Shown piece by piece: positions 39,911-48,620 of a stretch of 64,000 bases of DNA (position 1 is its first letter; the number at the start of each line of letters is the position of its first letter). Source of the stretch: an uncultured Alphaproteobacteria bacterium (GTDB taxonomy: Bacteria > Pseudomonadota > Alphaproteobacteria > CAAHEQ01 > UBA3637); contig CASEYR010000002.1 of NCBI GenBank assembly GCA_949292205.1, positions 1 to 64,000 on the forward strand. Direction: 5' to 3'. Made by a program: the position numbers and the translations under genes. Under the pieces are notes generated by a model. That model was not told the origin of the DNA. It searched no databases and saw nothing but the letters and a program-made list of their open reading frames with translations.

Positions 39911-40992
39911 TCTACAAACACTCCTTCCGTTTCAACAGGCACACGTACCAGCTCCCACGCACCGCTTCCGGGCAACGGACGAACCCGCATACCAATACTT
40001 CGTAAAGCAGCATCTAACTGCTCACCGGCTCCCTTATATCGCAAAGCAGCCAACACCTGTCTTGGACGAAAAGCGCGAACCTCAACACCGTTCAAAAAGC
40101 CGGATTTCAATAAATCGGTATAAATGGATTGCCATTCCTGAATTGTTTCAATCGGAACACTAACCCAGAACATACTCGGAGTTGTCAAATCATTTGTTCT
40201 GGCGCGACGCCAAGCTGTTTCAATCTGAGCCAAACTTTTTCGCCACATTCTGGGCAAATCCGGGGCAACATCTCCACTGGGAACAATCACTTGAAATTCC
40301 TGTCGTTCCAAAGCTTCTTTATCGGCAGGAATCGTCCATGTGCGAACGGTTACGGAGGGACCAAGTTGCTCAAGGGCAAAAAAGAAGACCCGCTCGGCAC
40401 CGTATTTTTTCAATAGAGGCTCCCACCCCTCTTCGGCGCCAACATCCCAGAGTTCCTGAACCAAGACGACATCTTCTCCATCTCCGGTTGGGACATTAAC
40501 TTCAAACAGAGGATTATTATTTTCCATTTGTTTCAGGAAGATAAAGACAGGATTATCTTCTTCTAACAGTTCCACCTTTTCGCCTTTTTTAAAGACGGGA
40601 ATAACCACATAAGGAGGCGGAGCCTGAATCAAGAAAGGGACTTGATTTTGAGTCAAAAAATCCTGAGTTTCTTTTGGTTTAAAGCGAACCGAGATTGTTG
40701 CCATATACTTGGTATCGGTTGTTTTTTCATTGGACACGGACACATTTTGGACCAAATTAACGACTTCATCTTGGCTCAAAACAGGAACCTTCTGCAATTC
40801 AGAGGGAGTAGTCATTTTACGCATCAGTTGCCAAAAAGCCTCTGTTTGACCATTCGCCAAAGCGACTTCTCTGGCTTCATTAGCACTACTCAATTCAGCG
40901 GCAACAGGAATACCTGAAACCTGATACAAATCAGCTTTAGCCCCACCGGCACATAACATCATACCATATAACAAAAATATAAATTTTTTCAT
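39907..40992 (-). CDS. DUF2066 domain periplasmic protein
   Basis: A 361-residue protein with signal peptide MKKFIFLLYGMMLCAGGAKA. The mature N-terminal 180 residues match DUF2066 as found upstream of perM/hdaA: DLYQVSGIPVAAELSSANEAREVALANGQTEAF, MRKMT, ISVRFKPKETQDFL and PPPYVVIPVFKK. Function unknown. The start at 40992 gives a clean signal peptide; an in-frame start at 41064 would add 24 hydrophilic residues and run into the divergent HIT gene region. First gene of a leftward operon of six. Confidence 0.82.
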   Translation of the reverse strand: MKKFIFLLYGMMLCAGGAKADLYQVSGIPVAAELSSANEAREVALANGQTEAFWQLMRKMTTPSELQKVPVLSQDEVVNLVQNVSVSNEKTTDTKYMATISVRFKPKETQDFLTQNQVPFLIQAPPPYVVIPVFKKGEKVELLEEDNPVFIFLKQMENNNPLFEVNVPTGDGEDVVLVQELWDVGAEEGWEPLLKKYGAERVFFFALEQLGPSVTVRTWTIPADKEALERQEFQVIVPSGDVAPDLPRMWRKSLAQIETAWRRARTNDLTTPSMFWVSVPIETIQEWQSIYTDLLKSGFLNGVEVRAFRPRQVLAALRYKGAGEQLDAALRSIGMRVRPLPGSGAWELVRVPVETEGVFVE

Positions 40993-41089
40993 TCTGAATA
41001 CACTTTTTTCATTGAAGACGCATTTGTTTACTGGTATCTTACCAAAAGAATTAACAAAGAGCAACCCCTTTTATGAAAGGAATCAAGAT

Positions 41090-41443
41090 ATGGAATACAA
41101 TGCCAACAATGTTTTTGCCAAGATTCTCCGCGGAGAAATCCCCTGTCAAAAGATCTATGAGGATGACTTTGCCCTTTCCTTTTATGACATCAACCCGAAA
41201 GCCAAGGTTCATGCGCTGGTCATTTCAAAAGGAATGTTTACGGATTACAATGATTTTGTCGGACATTCAACGGATGACGAGATTGCGGGTTTTTCCCGAG
41301 CCATTTTAAAGACGGCCGAGATTTTAAAATTGGAAGAAAGCGGATATCGGATTGTTTTCAATACAGGCAAAGATTCGGGACAAGAAGTGCCACACCTTCA
41401 TGCCCACATTTTGGGCGGAGAGAAATTATCCACTCAATTATAA
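41090..41443 (+). CDS. HIT-family nucleotide-binding protein (HinT-like)
   Basis: A 117-residue purine nucleoside phosphoramidase-like protein with the histidine triad HLHAHILGG near its C-terminus and NNVFAKILRGEIPCQKIYEDDFALSFYDINPKAKVHALVI at the N-terminus, the HinT pattern. It should hydrolyse AMP-lysine or similar phosphoramidates. ATG 41090 follows GAAAGG by nine bases and matches the usual family start; the in-frame ATG at 41012 would add 26 residues and overlap the divergent promoter region. Confidence 0.93.
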   Translation: MEYNANNVFAKILRGEIPCQKIYEDDFALSFYDINPKAKVHALVISKGMFTDYNDFVGHSTDDEIAGFSRAILKTAEILKLEESGYRIVFNTGKDSGQEVPHLHAHILGGEKLSTQL

Positions 41444-41466
41444 GTATCAAGTTGTTGAATTGACCA

Positions 41467-41557
41467 CATTCCCTCGGCAGATACCAAGGGAATGAGATGA
41501 AGAAGAATTATTTTGTAATTACACAATAGATGAAAAAATCAACTTAATAATTACAAA
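41467..41557. promoter_or_regulatory. Inverted repeats between the HIT gene and the signalling-phosphatase gene
   Basis: Three elements in a gene-free 269-base region: a hairpin CATTCCCT-N12-AGGGAATG (41467-41494) without a T tract; the perfect palindrome TGTAATTACA (41514-41523); and a second copy of its half (TAATTACAAA, 41548-41557), which together with 41512-41521 forms a 10-bp inverted repeat with a 26-base gap. A possible -35 TTGTAT lies at 41666. Possible operator for the downstream gene. Confidence 0.4.
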
Positions 41558-41712
41558 GTAGTTCTTTTTTTACATATAAGACCCGTCAAACTATCTCCCC
41601 AAAAGGTATCCTGAATTGGTAATTAAGAAAAAACAGACGACTGTTTCACAAAGCAGAAAAAAGACTTGTATTTTAATTAAAAATCTGGTCAGATAGAGAA
41701 AAGGAGAAAAAA

Positions 41713-43707
41713 ATGACTGGCTCAATAACCGGACGGAATGTATTACCCAATCAAGTCATGCGTATAGCCGAACTAACCGCCGCAAAGCCATGGCCAAACG
41801 CGGACTGTCCATTAATCACAACCGATATGTTGCGAAAACAACAGTTTCCCCAAAAGTTATCTGTTTTAGTAGGTAATATAACCGAAGAAAAATTAAAAGA
41901 ATTATTAAATACCTCTATATCCTGCATTCTTGATGCAAATGCATTAGAAGAATCTATTCAAGATTTTTCTTTGCAAGCGGAAAAACATACATCTCGCTAT
42001 TTTCTCGGCGTATTACTAACATGCCCCGTTATTTATGCTTGTGATGTCGCCCGTATTTTTGTGGACGCAATACAACGCCGACTGTTTTTTTCTCAAAAAA
42101 GAATGGAAGGGATTCATCTGGCGTTGCATGAATCTATCGTGAACGGCCTCATCCATGGAAATCTTCAATTATCCAGTAAATTACGTCAATCTGCACGCGA
42201 TTTTGTTGAGTATGCACGCCTTTTAAATGAAAGATTGAACGATCCTGCCTATGCTCAAAAATCAATCAGCCTCTGTGCTGCATGGGACGATGAACGACTT
42301 GAAATCAAAATTCGAGATGAAGGGGCAGGCTATGCTGCTATGCCGACAATGCCGTCTACCTCCCAACCCGTTCGCTCTAAATCCGGACGAGGTCTGCGTA
42401 TTATTGCAGGAACGGCAGATTCATGTACCATTGACGATTTCGGGCGAGAAATTACACTTTCTTTTTTACTTAACGAAAGACAAGAAATATTTCCGATTAC
42501 CGAAAACTGGACAGATGATCCGATACCATCATCGCGTATTAAGCAACCGGATTTATCCAAGTGTCGCGTTTTAATTATGGAAGATAATCTTAGTAATCAA
42601 GCCGTATTGGTTCGTTTGTTAAATGTTGTCGGAATTACACATATTGAAACGGCGACAGATGGCATAGAGGGATTGCATAAAGTATTATCATACAAGCCGG
42701 ATTTGATTATTCTGGACATTACAATGCCCCGAATGAACGGACACGAGGTTCTTTATCATTTAAAATCAACCCCAGAAACCCGATCCATTCCGGTTTTGGT
42801 TCAAACAGCCTCCGATACACGAGAAATGCGAGAAAAAGCATTTAGTTCGGGTGCAACGGATTTTATTACAAAGCCCGTTAATCCACTGGAGTTTTTTGCA
42901 CGCGTTAAAGTCCATCTTGAAAATAGAACATTAATACGAAATTTGGAAAACCAATTAGGGCAAATTGAGACAGAACTTCAAAGTGCTCGCCGGATGCAAA
43001 TCAGCATGCTTCCCGGAAATAATCATATTGAGGAAGTGCGAAACCAATTTCATATTGATATTGCACATTATTTTTCCCCTTCATCTGCACTGGGCGGAGA
43101 CTTTTGGCAAATGTTTCCTATTCGCGGTAGTCTGCTTGGTATTTACCTGTGTGATTTTTCAGGACATGGTGTTGCCGCCGCATTAAATACATTCCGACTA
43201 CACGGTATTATTGCTCAAATCGAAAAACGAAAAATCTTCTCTCCCGCAGCTTTTCTGCAAGATTTAAACATACAATTAGTCGATTTGCTCTCCCGTGGTC
43301 AATTTGCCACCTTTTTCTTTGGTATTTATGATCCGGAAAACGGTTTATTTTCGTATGCCGGGGCCGGTTCTCCACCACCATTAATTCGCTCTGGAAAGAA
43401 AGTTAATCATCTGGATACGGCCGGATTACCTTTAGGCATTTCAAAAAATGCGACTTATTCGGATCAAAGCATTAAGTTTAGTCCCGGAGATACACTGTTT
43501 TTGTATAGTGATGCCTTAACCGAATCGCCCAATAAAGAGGGCGTTCGTTTAGGAAATGAAGGTTTTCAAAAATTAGCCTCTCCTTATTTCAAAAAGCCAA
43601 CGGTTCAACAGGCATTAAGTGGTATTATGCATGACTTTTTCGAGTTTGCGCCACCGCCACCGCCGGATGATGTAACCGCTGTTTTAATTCGAGCTCATCA
43701 AAAATGA
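41713..43707 (+). CDS. Fused anti-sigma-type ATPase, receiver and PP2C (SpoIIE/RsbU) phosphatase
   Basis: A 664-residue signalling protein. Residues about 115-255 resemble an RsbW/HATPase domain (N box EGIHLALHESIVNGLIHGN near 130, G1 box DEGAGY near 202, SGRGLRIIAGTAD). Residues 283-400 are a receiver with EDN at its start, phospho-acceptor Asp in LIILDITMP near 334, Thr/Ser switch and Lys in FITKPVNP. Residues about 430-664 are a PP2C serine phosphatase with GGDFW, CDFSGHGVAAAL, FFGIYDPENGLFSYAGAG and the final DDVTAVLI. It could phosphorylate and dephosphorylate an anti-sigma antagonist in response to a histidine kinase; no STAS protein is seen nearby. AAGGAG precedes the start; coupled to rsmE by a four-base overlap. 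Confidence 0.85.
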   Translation: MTGSITGRNVLPNQVMRIAELTAAKPWPNADCPLITTDMLRKQQFPQKLSVLVGNITEEKLKELLNTSISCILDANALEESIQDFSLQAEKHTSRYFLGVLLTCPVIYACDVARIFVDAIQRRLFFSQKRMEGIHLALHESIVNGLIHGNLQLSSKLRQSARDFVEYARLLNERLNDPAYAQKSISLCAAWDDERLEIKIRDEGAGYAAMPTMPSTSQPVRSKSGRGLRIIAGTADSCTIDDFGREITLSFLLNERQEIFPITENWTDDPIPSSRIKQPDLSKCRVLIMEDNLSNQAVLVRLLNVVGITHIETATDGIEGLHKVLSYKPDLIILDITMPRMNGHEVLYHLKSTPETRSIPVLVQTASDTREMREKAFSSGATDFITKPVNPLEFFARVKVHLENRTLIRNLENQLGQIETELQSARRMQISMLPGNNHIEEVRNQFHIDIAHYFSPSSALGGDFWQMFPIRGSLLGIYLCDFSGHGVAAALNTFRLHGIIAQIEKRKIFSPAAFLQDLNIQLVDLLSRGQFATFFFGIYDPENGLFSYAGAGSPPPLIRSGKKVNHLDTAGLPLGISKNATYSDQSIKFSPGDTLFLYSDALTESPNKEGVRLGNEGFQKLASPYFKKPTVQQALSGIMHDFFEFAPPPPPDDVTAVLIRAHQK

Positions 43708-44399
43708 TTCGTTTGTTCACACCTTATTCGATTAGCCCAAATCAATCCATTCCTCTTTCCGAGGCACAAGTTCATTATTTGCTGCACGTGATGCGTCAGC
43801 TGGTTGGAAACCAAGTTGCCGTATTTAACGGGCATGATGGGGAATGGATATGCGATATTATGGAACTATCAAAAAAGCGTGGAATTCTGTTAGCTCGGAA
43901 TCAAATCAAGAAACAGACGCAACTACCTGATTTAACACTCTGTCCGGCGTTAATCAAAAAGGAAAATATGGATTTTGTTTTTCAAAAAGCGACCGAGCTG
44001 GGGGTAACACATATCCGTCCTGTTTTAACACGACGAACGGTTGTTTCACGCTTGAATATGGATAGAAGCCGCATTCAAGTACAAGAAGCTGCCGAACAAT
44101 GCGAACGCCTATCCGTTCCTGAAATTTCCGAACCAATACCATTAAAACAATTGCTAAAGGATTTACCTGAGGATACGGTTTTAGTTTGTCTTTCCGAACG
44201 GGGAGAAACAACAGCAACCGTTCCCAAGAACCAGCCGGTTGCTTTTTTAGTTGGGCCTGAGGGCGGATTTACGGCAGAAGAGTTAGACGAGATTGCACAT
44301 CGTCCGAATACGATTTTTTGTCATCTCGGTGATACGATTTTACGAGCCGAAACAGCATCGGTTGCCATTCTCAGTTGTTATCAATTCCGCATTTTTTAG
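43704..44399 (+). CDS. rsmE: 16S rRNA (uracil-1498-N3)-methyltransferase RsmE
   Basis: A 231-residue SPOUT methyltransferase that modifies U1498 of 16S rRNA. N-terminal PUA-like part: LSEAQVHYLLHVMRQLVGNQVAVFNGHDGEW. SPOUT part: ALIKKENMDFVFQKATELGVTHIRPVLTRRTV, EAAEQCERLSVPEI and the knot FLVGPEGGFTAEEL...LGDTILRAETASVAIL. ATGA overlap with the upstream signalling gene; convergent with mazF, overlapping its 3' end by four bases. Confidence 0.94.
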   Translation: MIRLFTPYSISPNQSIPLSEAQVHYLLHVMRQLVGNQVAVFNGHDGEWICDIMELSKKRGILLARNQIKKQTQLPDLTLCPALIKKENMDFVFQKATELGVTHIRPVLTRRTVVSRLNMDRSRIQVQEAAEQCERLSVPEISEPIPLKQLLKDLPEDTVLVCLSERGETTATVPKNQPVAFLVGPEGGFTAEELDEIAHRPNTIFCHLGDTILRAETASVAILSCYQFRIF

Positions 44400-44695
44400 G
44401 CGTCAAACATTTTTTGAATCAGATTGATAATGTCTTTTCCGGTGCTTTCCGGCAGGACCCCCAATCGTTCAATTAAAGCAGTTTTAGGAATAGCACGAAT
44501 CATATCCAATGCAATTTGCCCCTGTTGTCCTTTCAAACGAACGCCGATACGGCAGGGAAAAGAACGCTCAACCGTTGTAATAGGAGCAACAATAATATAT
44601 GGTAGAACATCATTCATTTCGTTTGGAGAAACGACGATGCACGGTTTTGCCGATCCGCGTGAATCACACATAAAAACTTCAAATCGTTTTACCAT
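44396..44695 (-). CDS. MazF/PemK-family toxin
   Basis: A 99-residue putative mRNA endoribonuclease. PemK-fold signatures: KPCIVVSPNEMN, YIIVAPITTVERSFPCRIGVRL, GQIALDMIRAIPKTALIERLGVLP. The loop between strands 1 and 2 is short, and the usual GDIxxVDL start is replaced by FEVFMCDSRGSAKP, so the active-site loop is somewhat reduced. ATG 44695 (GGAG seven bases upstream) is preferred to an in-frame GTG two codons earlier. Starts inside the end of the antitoxin gene (7-base overlap), the normal order for such modules. Confidence 0.85.
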   Translation of the reverse strand: MVKRFEVFMCDSRGSAKPCIVVSPNEMNDVLPYIIVAPITTVERSFPCRIGVRLKGQQGQIALDMIRAIPKTALIERLGVLPESTGKDIINLIQKMFDA

Positions 44696-44907
44696 TCCCA
44701 CTCTCCTTTTTCACGAACCGGATTTTGCTGAATATCCGCTTGGAACATTTCTTGCCACAACAACCGTCCTTCGCTAACAGGCATCAACAAAACGCCACCG
44801 TTCTGAACCGTCATTTCAGCTTCGGCAGAAAAACCACATTCTTTAATAACAGCTTTTGGCAAGCGAATTCCCGTTGAATTTCCGATTTTAATTAATTTGA
44901 CACGCAT
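44689..44907 (-). CDS. AbrB/MazE-family antitoxin
   Basis: A 72-residue antitoxin. Residues 1-45 are a swapped-hairpin AbrB domain (VKLIKIGNSTGIRLPKAVIKECGF, then MTVQNGGVLLMPV); the C-terminal tail is polar with aromatic residues (WQEMFQADIQ...EKGEWEW), as needed to plug the MazF active site. It binds its own promoter in known systems. Its start codon overlaps the stop of the upstream coiled-coil gene by one base, so the pair may be translated from that gene's mRNA. Confidence 0.87.
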   Translation of the reverse strand: MRVKLIKIGNSTGIRLPKAVIKECGFSAEAEMTVQNGGVLLMPVSEGRLLWQEMFQADIQQNPVREKGEWEW

Positions 44908-46442
44908 TACTTTTTCCCCTTCAAGACATCAGCCAAAACCATATACAAGCGACCGGCATCCGAACCGATTAAAATACTCATCAACAATTTACTGTCATCT
45001 CCTTTACCGGCAGCCTGAGTCATTGTTTCAAAAGCGCGCATATATTTATCAACAGAGGAATGAAAATCCGTATCTTTTTTATATAGCTCTTTCATTTTTC
45101 TGGATTGCCCGCCACTCAACTCTGTTTTAATGTGCCGCATAAAGACAGCTTTATCTCCGGCATAGTAACGCTCCCATAACCCTTCTTCTGCTTTAGGACT
45201 AAACAGGTGAGCCATATCAACCGAAAGCTCTTGTAACTGATCCAAAATACCGGAAGCCTCTTTCAACAAATCATCGGTTCGCACGGCTTGAACAAGGGGT
45301 ACAGAAATCATTTCCCGATTAGCCGCTTCAATTTGACGCACGACAGTAGCCGATTCGGACTTAAAGGAATCCAAAGCTTGATCCAAAGAAGCAGTTTTTT
45401 GTCCGAAAGCAGAGCCCGCTTCTTCCAATCGTCTGGCAGCCGAATCCGCAACTTTAAATAATTGAGCGGCATTTTCTTTTAAAGTTGACTCCATAACACC
45501 TAACCGATTAGCTGTTTTAGCGACTTCTTGCTCCAGCATATCACCATGAGCCCGAAAAACTGACAGTACTTTTTCTAAATTACCAAACAATCGAGCATTT
45601 TGTTGTCGGGCTGATGATTCATAGGCTTCAATAGAAGCCTCAATCTTACTAGTGTTTCGCTCTAACGACTTAATCACATCTGCCGCCTGAATTAAGGCTT
45701 CATCAGCATGACGATTACTTTCCTCCATTGTTGCCGTAACCGTCTGCATTTCGGTTGCGTTACTATGAAGCGTTTGACTTAAGTCCGCCGTTGCCTGAAC
45801 GGTTCCGGTTGTAACCCGCTCGAGGATAGCGGCTTGTTCTGAAAACAAATGCGAGGCTTGCTGAGCCTGTTTATTAGCGACCTCGGTTGCATCGGCAAGC
45901 GTTTGAATGTGAGTTGCAATTTCCTTAACAGAATCAATTGTTTGTGTATCAACATGGTTAATGATGGTGCTTAAATCCTGAATCCAATGTTTCAAGTCAT
46001 CTCGGACAGCTTGTGTTTGATCATTAACTTCCTTAAAAACGGTTCTGAATTCACGAATTTGAGTCCGCAAAGCATCTGTCAGCGTTTTCGTATAAATAGC
46101 ACCCTCTTCCGTTGGATAAACCAGCTCATTCAAATAAGCGCGCAACGTTTTCGCCTCATACGCTAACCGTTCGGATCGATCAAAATAAGCACACACCAAC
46201 CAAACGATAAGCATTGGCAAACATAATCCGCCCAATCCCCCGATTAACTCGGCAGGAGATAACTCGGAACGATCTGCCCACCAACCTGAAACCATTAAAT
46301 AGTGAATGACAAAACCCAACCAAATAACACTGAATAAGCAAGAAATTAAGATGCCTTTCTTGTGCCACCAAACACGGGCAACAGGACGCTCCTCTTCCTC
46401 AAAAAACATTGGGCTATTATTTTCATCTTCTTTCTTCACCAT
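44907..46442 (-). CDS. Two-helix membrane protein with long coiled coil, function unknown
   Basis: A 511-residue protein. The N-terminus is acidic, followed by two membrane segments (GILISCLFSVIWLGFVIHYL and ELIGGLGGLCLPMLIVWLVCAYF, residues about 30-90). About 300 residues of heptad-like Ala/Gln/Glu/Thr-rich helix then resemble the signalling coiled coil of chemoreceptors, but lack the conserved hairpin tip. The last 120 residues are globular (GLWERYYAGDKAVFMRHIKTEL...GSDAGRLYMVLADVLKGKK). The predicted topology puts the coil in the cytoplasm. GGAGG precedes the start. Role unknown; structural or polar-organising function is only a guess. Confidence 0.65.
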   Translation of the reverse strand: MVKKEDENNSPMFFEEEERPVARVWWHKKGILISCLFSVIWLGFVIHYLMVSGWWADRSELSPAELIGGLGGLCLPMLIVWLVCAYFDRSERLAYEAKTLRAYLNELVYPTEEGAIYTKTLTDALRTQIREFRTVFKEVNDQTQAVRDDLKHWIQDLSTIINHVDTQTIDSVKEIATHIQTLADATEVANKQAQQASHLFSEQAAILERVTTGTVQATADLSQTLHSNATEMQTVTATMEESNRHADEALIQAADVIKSLERNTSKIEASIEAYESSARQQNARLFGNLEKVLSVFRAHGDMLEQEVAKTANRLGVMESTLKENAAQLFKVADSAARRLEEAGSAFGQKTASLDQALDSFKSESATVVRQIEAANREMISVPLVQAVRTDDLLKEASGILDQLQELSVDMAHLFSPKAEEGLWERYYAGDKAVFMRHIKTELSGGQSRKMKELYKKDTDFHSSVDKYMRAFETMTQAAGKGDDSKLLMSILIGSDAGRLYMVLADVLKGKK

Positions 46443-46513
46443 TTTGCCTCCTCTTGATTTTTCTTTATTTTATGTTGTCTGTTTCTAAAAAGCAACAAAA
46501 AAAATAAACACAC

Positions 46514-46566
46514 CGTAATTACATTTTAATCCTTATATCTCAACAAAGAGATACATTGTAATTATT
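46514..46566. promoter_or_regulatory. TGTAATTA-type repeats upstream of the coiled-coil gene
   Basis: CGTAATTACA (46514-46523) and TTGTAATTATT (46556-46566) flank a small hairpin TATCTC-AACAAA-GAGATA (46536-46553). The first differs from the palindrome at 41514-41523 by one base. No gene is seen in the 154-base gap. Confidence 0.35.
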
Positions 46567-46596
46567 TTATTGTCATAAGAAACGAAAAAGCCTTAT

Positions 46597-47331
46597 TTAT
46601 AACTCGTTAACCAGCATTCTCGGATTAGCCGATATCCGACCATGAGCACTAAATGAATACGTTTTATGTCCCGAACCGATAATCAAGTGGTCAATCAACT
46701 TGATACCATTTGCCGTCAACGCCTTAAAGAGTTCGGCCGTCATATTAAAGTCCGCTAAAGAAGGCTCTGTATTTCCCGACGGATGATTGTGGGCTATGAT
46801 AACGTGACTTGCTCCCAATAACAAAGCGCGACGTAAAACCTCATCCGGATATAAACAAACACGGTCTTTTGTCCCGGTCTGCGGAATCTCTCGCCGAATT
46901 AAGCGAAGTTGTTTATTTAAATACAAAACCATAAACCGCTCAATCCGTTCATCTTGCAAACATAAACAACAATAGTCAACAACTTTTGCCCAACTGTCCA
47001 AAACGGGATTTTCTTTTAAATGGCTATCCAATATCCGCTGATTCGCTTCCAAAATAATCTTAAACAGAGCTATCGTCGAATCACTGACTCCTTTAAACTG
47101 ACGCAGCTCTTCACTTTCCGCTTTCAAGACTTTTGATAATGACCCAAAATGATACAGCAATGTTTTTGCCAGTGGTTTAACATCTCGTCTGGGAATTGCT
47201 TTCATCAATATCAATTCCAAAAATTCATAATCCTGTAAATAAGAGCTGTCCGGCGTATCTAAAAATCGTTTCTGAACGCGAGCTCGATGACCTTTATTAT
47301 CTAAACTGTTTAAAGGATTAAATGCTGTCAT
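46597..47331 (-). CDS. radC: RadC-family JAMM-domain protein
   Basis: A 244-residue protein with an N-terminal helix-hairpin-helix-like region (LELILMKAIPRRDVKPLAKTLL, LRQFKGVSDSTIALF) and a C-terminal MPN/JAMM domain whose metal motif is complete: HNHPSGNTEPSLAD. Named for a DNA-repair phenotype that is no longer accepted; the true function is unknown. Overlaps map by four bases and is the last gene of that pair. Confidence 0.92.
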   Translation of the reverse strand: MTAFNPLNSLDNKGHRARVQKRFLDTPDSSYLQDYEFLELILMKAIPRRDVKPLAKTLLYHFGSLSKVLKAESEELRQFKGVSDSTIALFKIILEANQRILDSHLKENPVLDSWAKVVDYCCLCLQDERIERFMVLYLNKQLRLIRREIPQTGTKDRVCLYPDEVLRRALLLGASHVIIAHNHPSGNTEPSLADFNMTAELFKALTANGIKLIDHLIIGSGHKTYSFSAHGRISANPRMLVNEL

Positions 47332-48128
47332 TTCTTTTCATACGGCGGTAATGTATATCCTGCCGGAGACAATGTAAAAATCTCGTATCCATCAGGAGTT
47401 ATACCAATCATATGCTCAAATTGTGCCGATAAAGTCCGATCTTTTGTGATAACAGTCCATCCGTCAGAAAGCGTCAAGGTATCCGATCCCCCGACATTAA
47501 CCATCGGTTCAACCGTAAACACAAGCCCCGGAACAAGTTCAATGCCACTCCCCGGCAATCCATAGTTCAACACATTCGGCAGTCCGTGATAAACCCGACC
47601 GATACCGTGTCCGCAATAGTCCGTTACAACAGAGTATCCCTTGGCTGCGGCTGTTTTTTCCATAGCATGGCCCAAATCACCCAGAGTCGCCCCCGGTTTT
47701 GCCGTTCGAATTCCAGCCATCATGGTATTATAAGTTGTTTCAACCAAGCGTTTTGCTTTCACCGACGGTTTTCCAACGTAATACATCCGAGATGTATCCC
47801 CATACCACCCGTCTAAAATAACCGTGATATCAATGTTAATGATATCCCCTTCTTGCAATACCTTGTGTTCGGACGGAATGCCATGACACACAACATGGTT
47901 CGGAGAAATACAACTTGCTTTCGGAAATCCATGATATCCAATATTTGCAGGAATACCGCCACCGGTGCGCATAAATGCCTCCAACAAATCATCCAAATAA
48001 GCCGTTGTCACCCCTGGTTTTACAAAATCAGTAATATAATCAAGTGTTTCAGCTGCCAACCGACCGGCTTTTCTTAATCCATCAAAGTCCGTCAGCGGAT
48101 AAATCGTCAAGTCTTTTTTATTTTTCAT
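47328..48128 (-). CDS. map: Methionine aminopeptidase, type I
   Basis: A 266-residue metalloprotease that removes the initiator methionine from new proteins. The five metal ligands are visible: Asp in INIDITVILDGWYGD, second Asp in YGDTSRMY, His in YCGHGIGRVYHGLP, Glu in FTVEPM and Glu in SAQFEHMIGI. NHVVCHGIPSE is the usual substrate segment. Length is typical of type I. Divergent from the 30-residue peptide gene at 48220. Confidence 0.96.
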   Translation of the reverse strand: MKNKKDLTIYPLTDFDGLRKAGRLAAETLDYITDFVKPGVTTAYLDDLLEAFMRTGGGIPANIGYHGFPKASCISPNHVVCHGIPSEHKVLQEGDIINIDITVILDGWYGDTSRMYYVGKPSVKAKRLVETTYNTMMAGIRTAKPGATLGDLGHAMEKTAAAKGYSVVTDYCGHGIGRVYHGLPNVLNYGLPGSGIELVPGLVFTVEPMVNVGGSDTLTLSDGWTVITKDRTLSAQFEHMIGITPDGYEIFTLSPAGYTLPPYEKK

Positions 48129-48219
48129 ATTGTCATATTATCCCATTTGAATAAAAATTACTAGCTTTTTTTCATTAAGCACGCTAAAATAACCGCATTA
48201 CAAAAAGGAGATTTACGCC

Positions 48220-48312
48220 ATGATGTCCCGAATGGAACATATTTTAATCATGCTGACAATTTTCGGATTCATTGCTTATTATTTGTTAAAAAACTCACCG
48301 CTTGTAAATTAA
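48220..48312 (+). CDS. Small membrane peptide, 30 residues
   Basis: An ORF of 30 codons: MMSRMEHILIMLTIFGFIAY, then YLLKNSPLVN. A Shine-Dalgarno AAGGAG (48205-48210) stands nine bases before the first ATG, better than that of many long genes here. The product is a single hydrophobic helix (about residues 7-23) with basic flanks, typical of small inner-membrane proteins. A possible -10/-35 is not clear. It lies in the map/48336 intergenic space, alone on the plus strand. Function unknown. Confidence 0.55.
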   Translation: MMSRMEHILIMLTIFGFIAYYLLKNSPLVN

Positions 48313-48335
48313 TGAAAAGCAATCAAAGAAAAATC

Positions 48336-48593
48336 TCAATCACGTGAAAACATTGCCTCTCTAAATGGTTTCAACGTCATCAGATAATCTTCCATAGCAA
48401 TACGGTTTCTTTCTGTTTTAACGCTGTATCCGACTTTAGAAATATCATTTGAAATGGTCCACACATCCATTTTACCCTTTTTTTCCGCCTCAAAAACACC
48501 ATTTTGAAGGGACATCATTTGATCGGCAGAGTTTTCAATAACATTATCTCTGACATTCATTTGATACAAAACCATTTTTTGGAATGAATCCAT
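48336..48593 (-). CDS. Hypothetical small protein
   Basis: An 85-residue soluble protein, not recognised. The N-terminal half is Met/Gln/Asn-rich and helical (SFQKMVLYQMNVRDNVIENSADQMMSLQNG); the rest is mixed. No signal peptide. ATG 48593 has AAGAG seven bases upstream and is preferred to the adjacent TTG. It follows the gene at 48621-49043 by 27 bases, so the two are probably co-transcribed, downstream of rpoH. Confidence 0.5.
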   Translation of the reverse strand: MDSFQKMVLYQMNVRDNVIENSADQMMSLQNGVFEAEKKGKMDVWTISNDISKVGYSVKTERNRIAMEDYLMTLKPFREAMFSRD

Positions 48594-48620
48594 CAAACTG
48601 CTCTTAACACTTTCAAGGTG

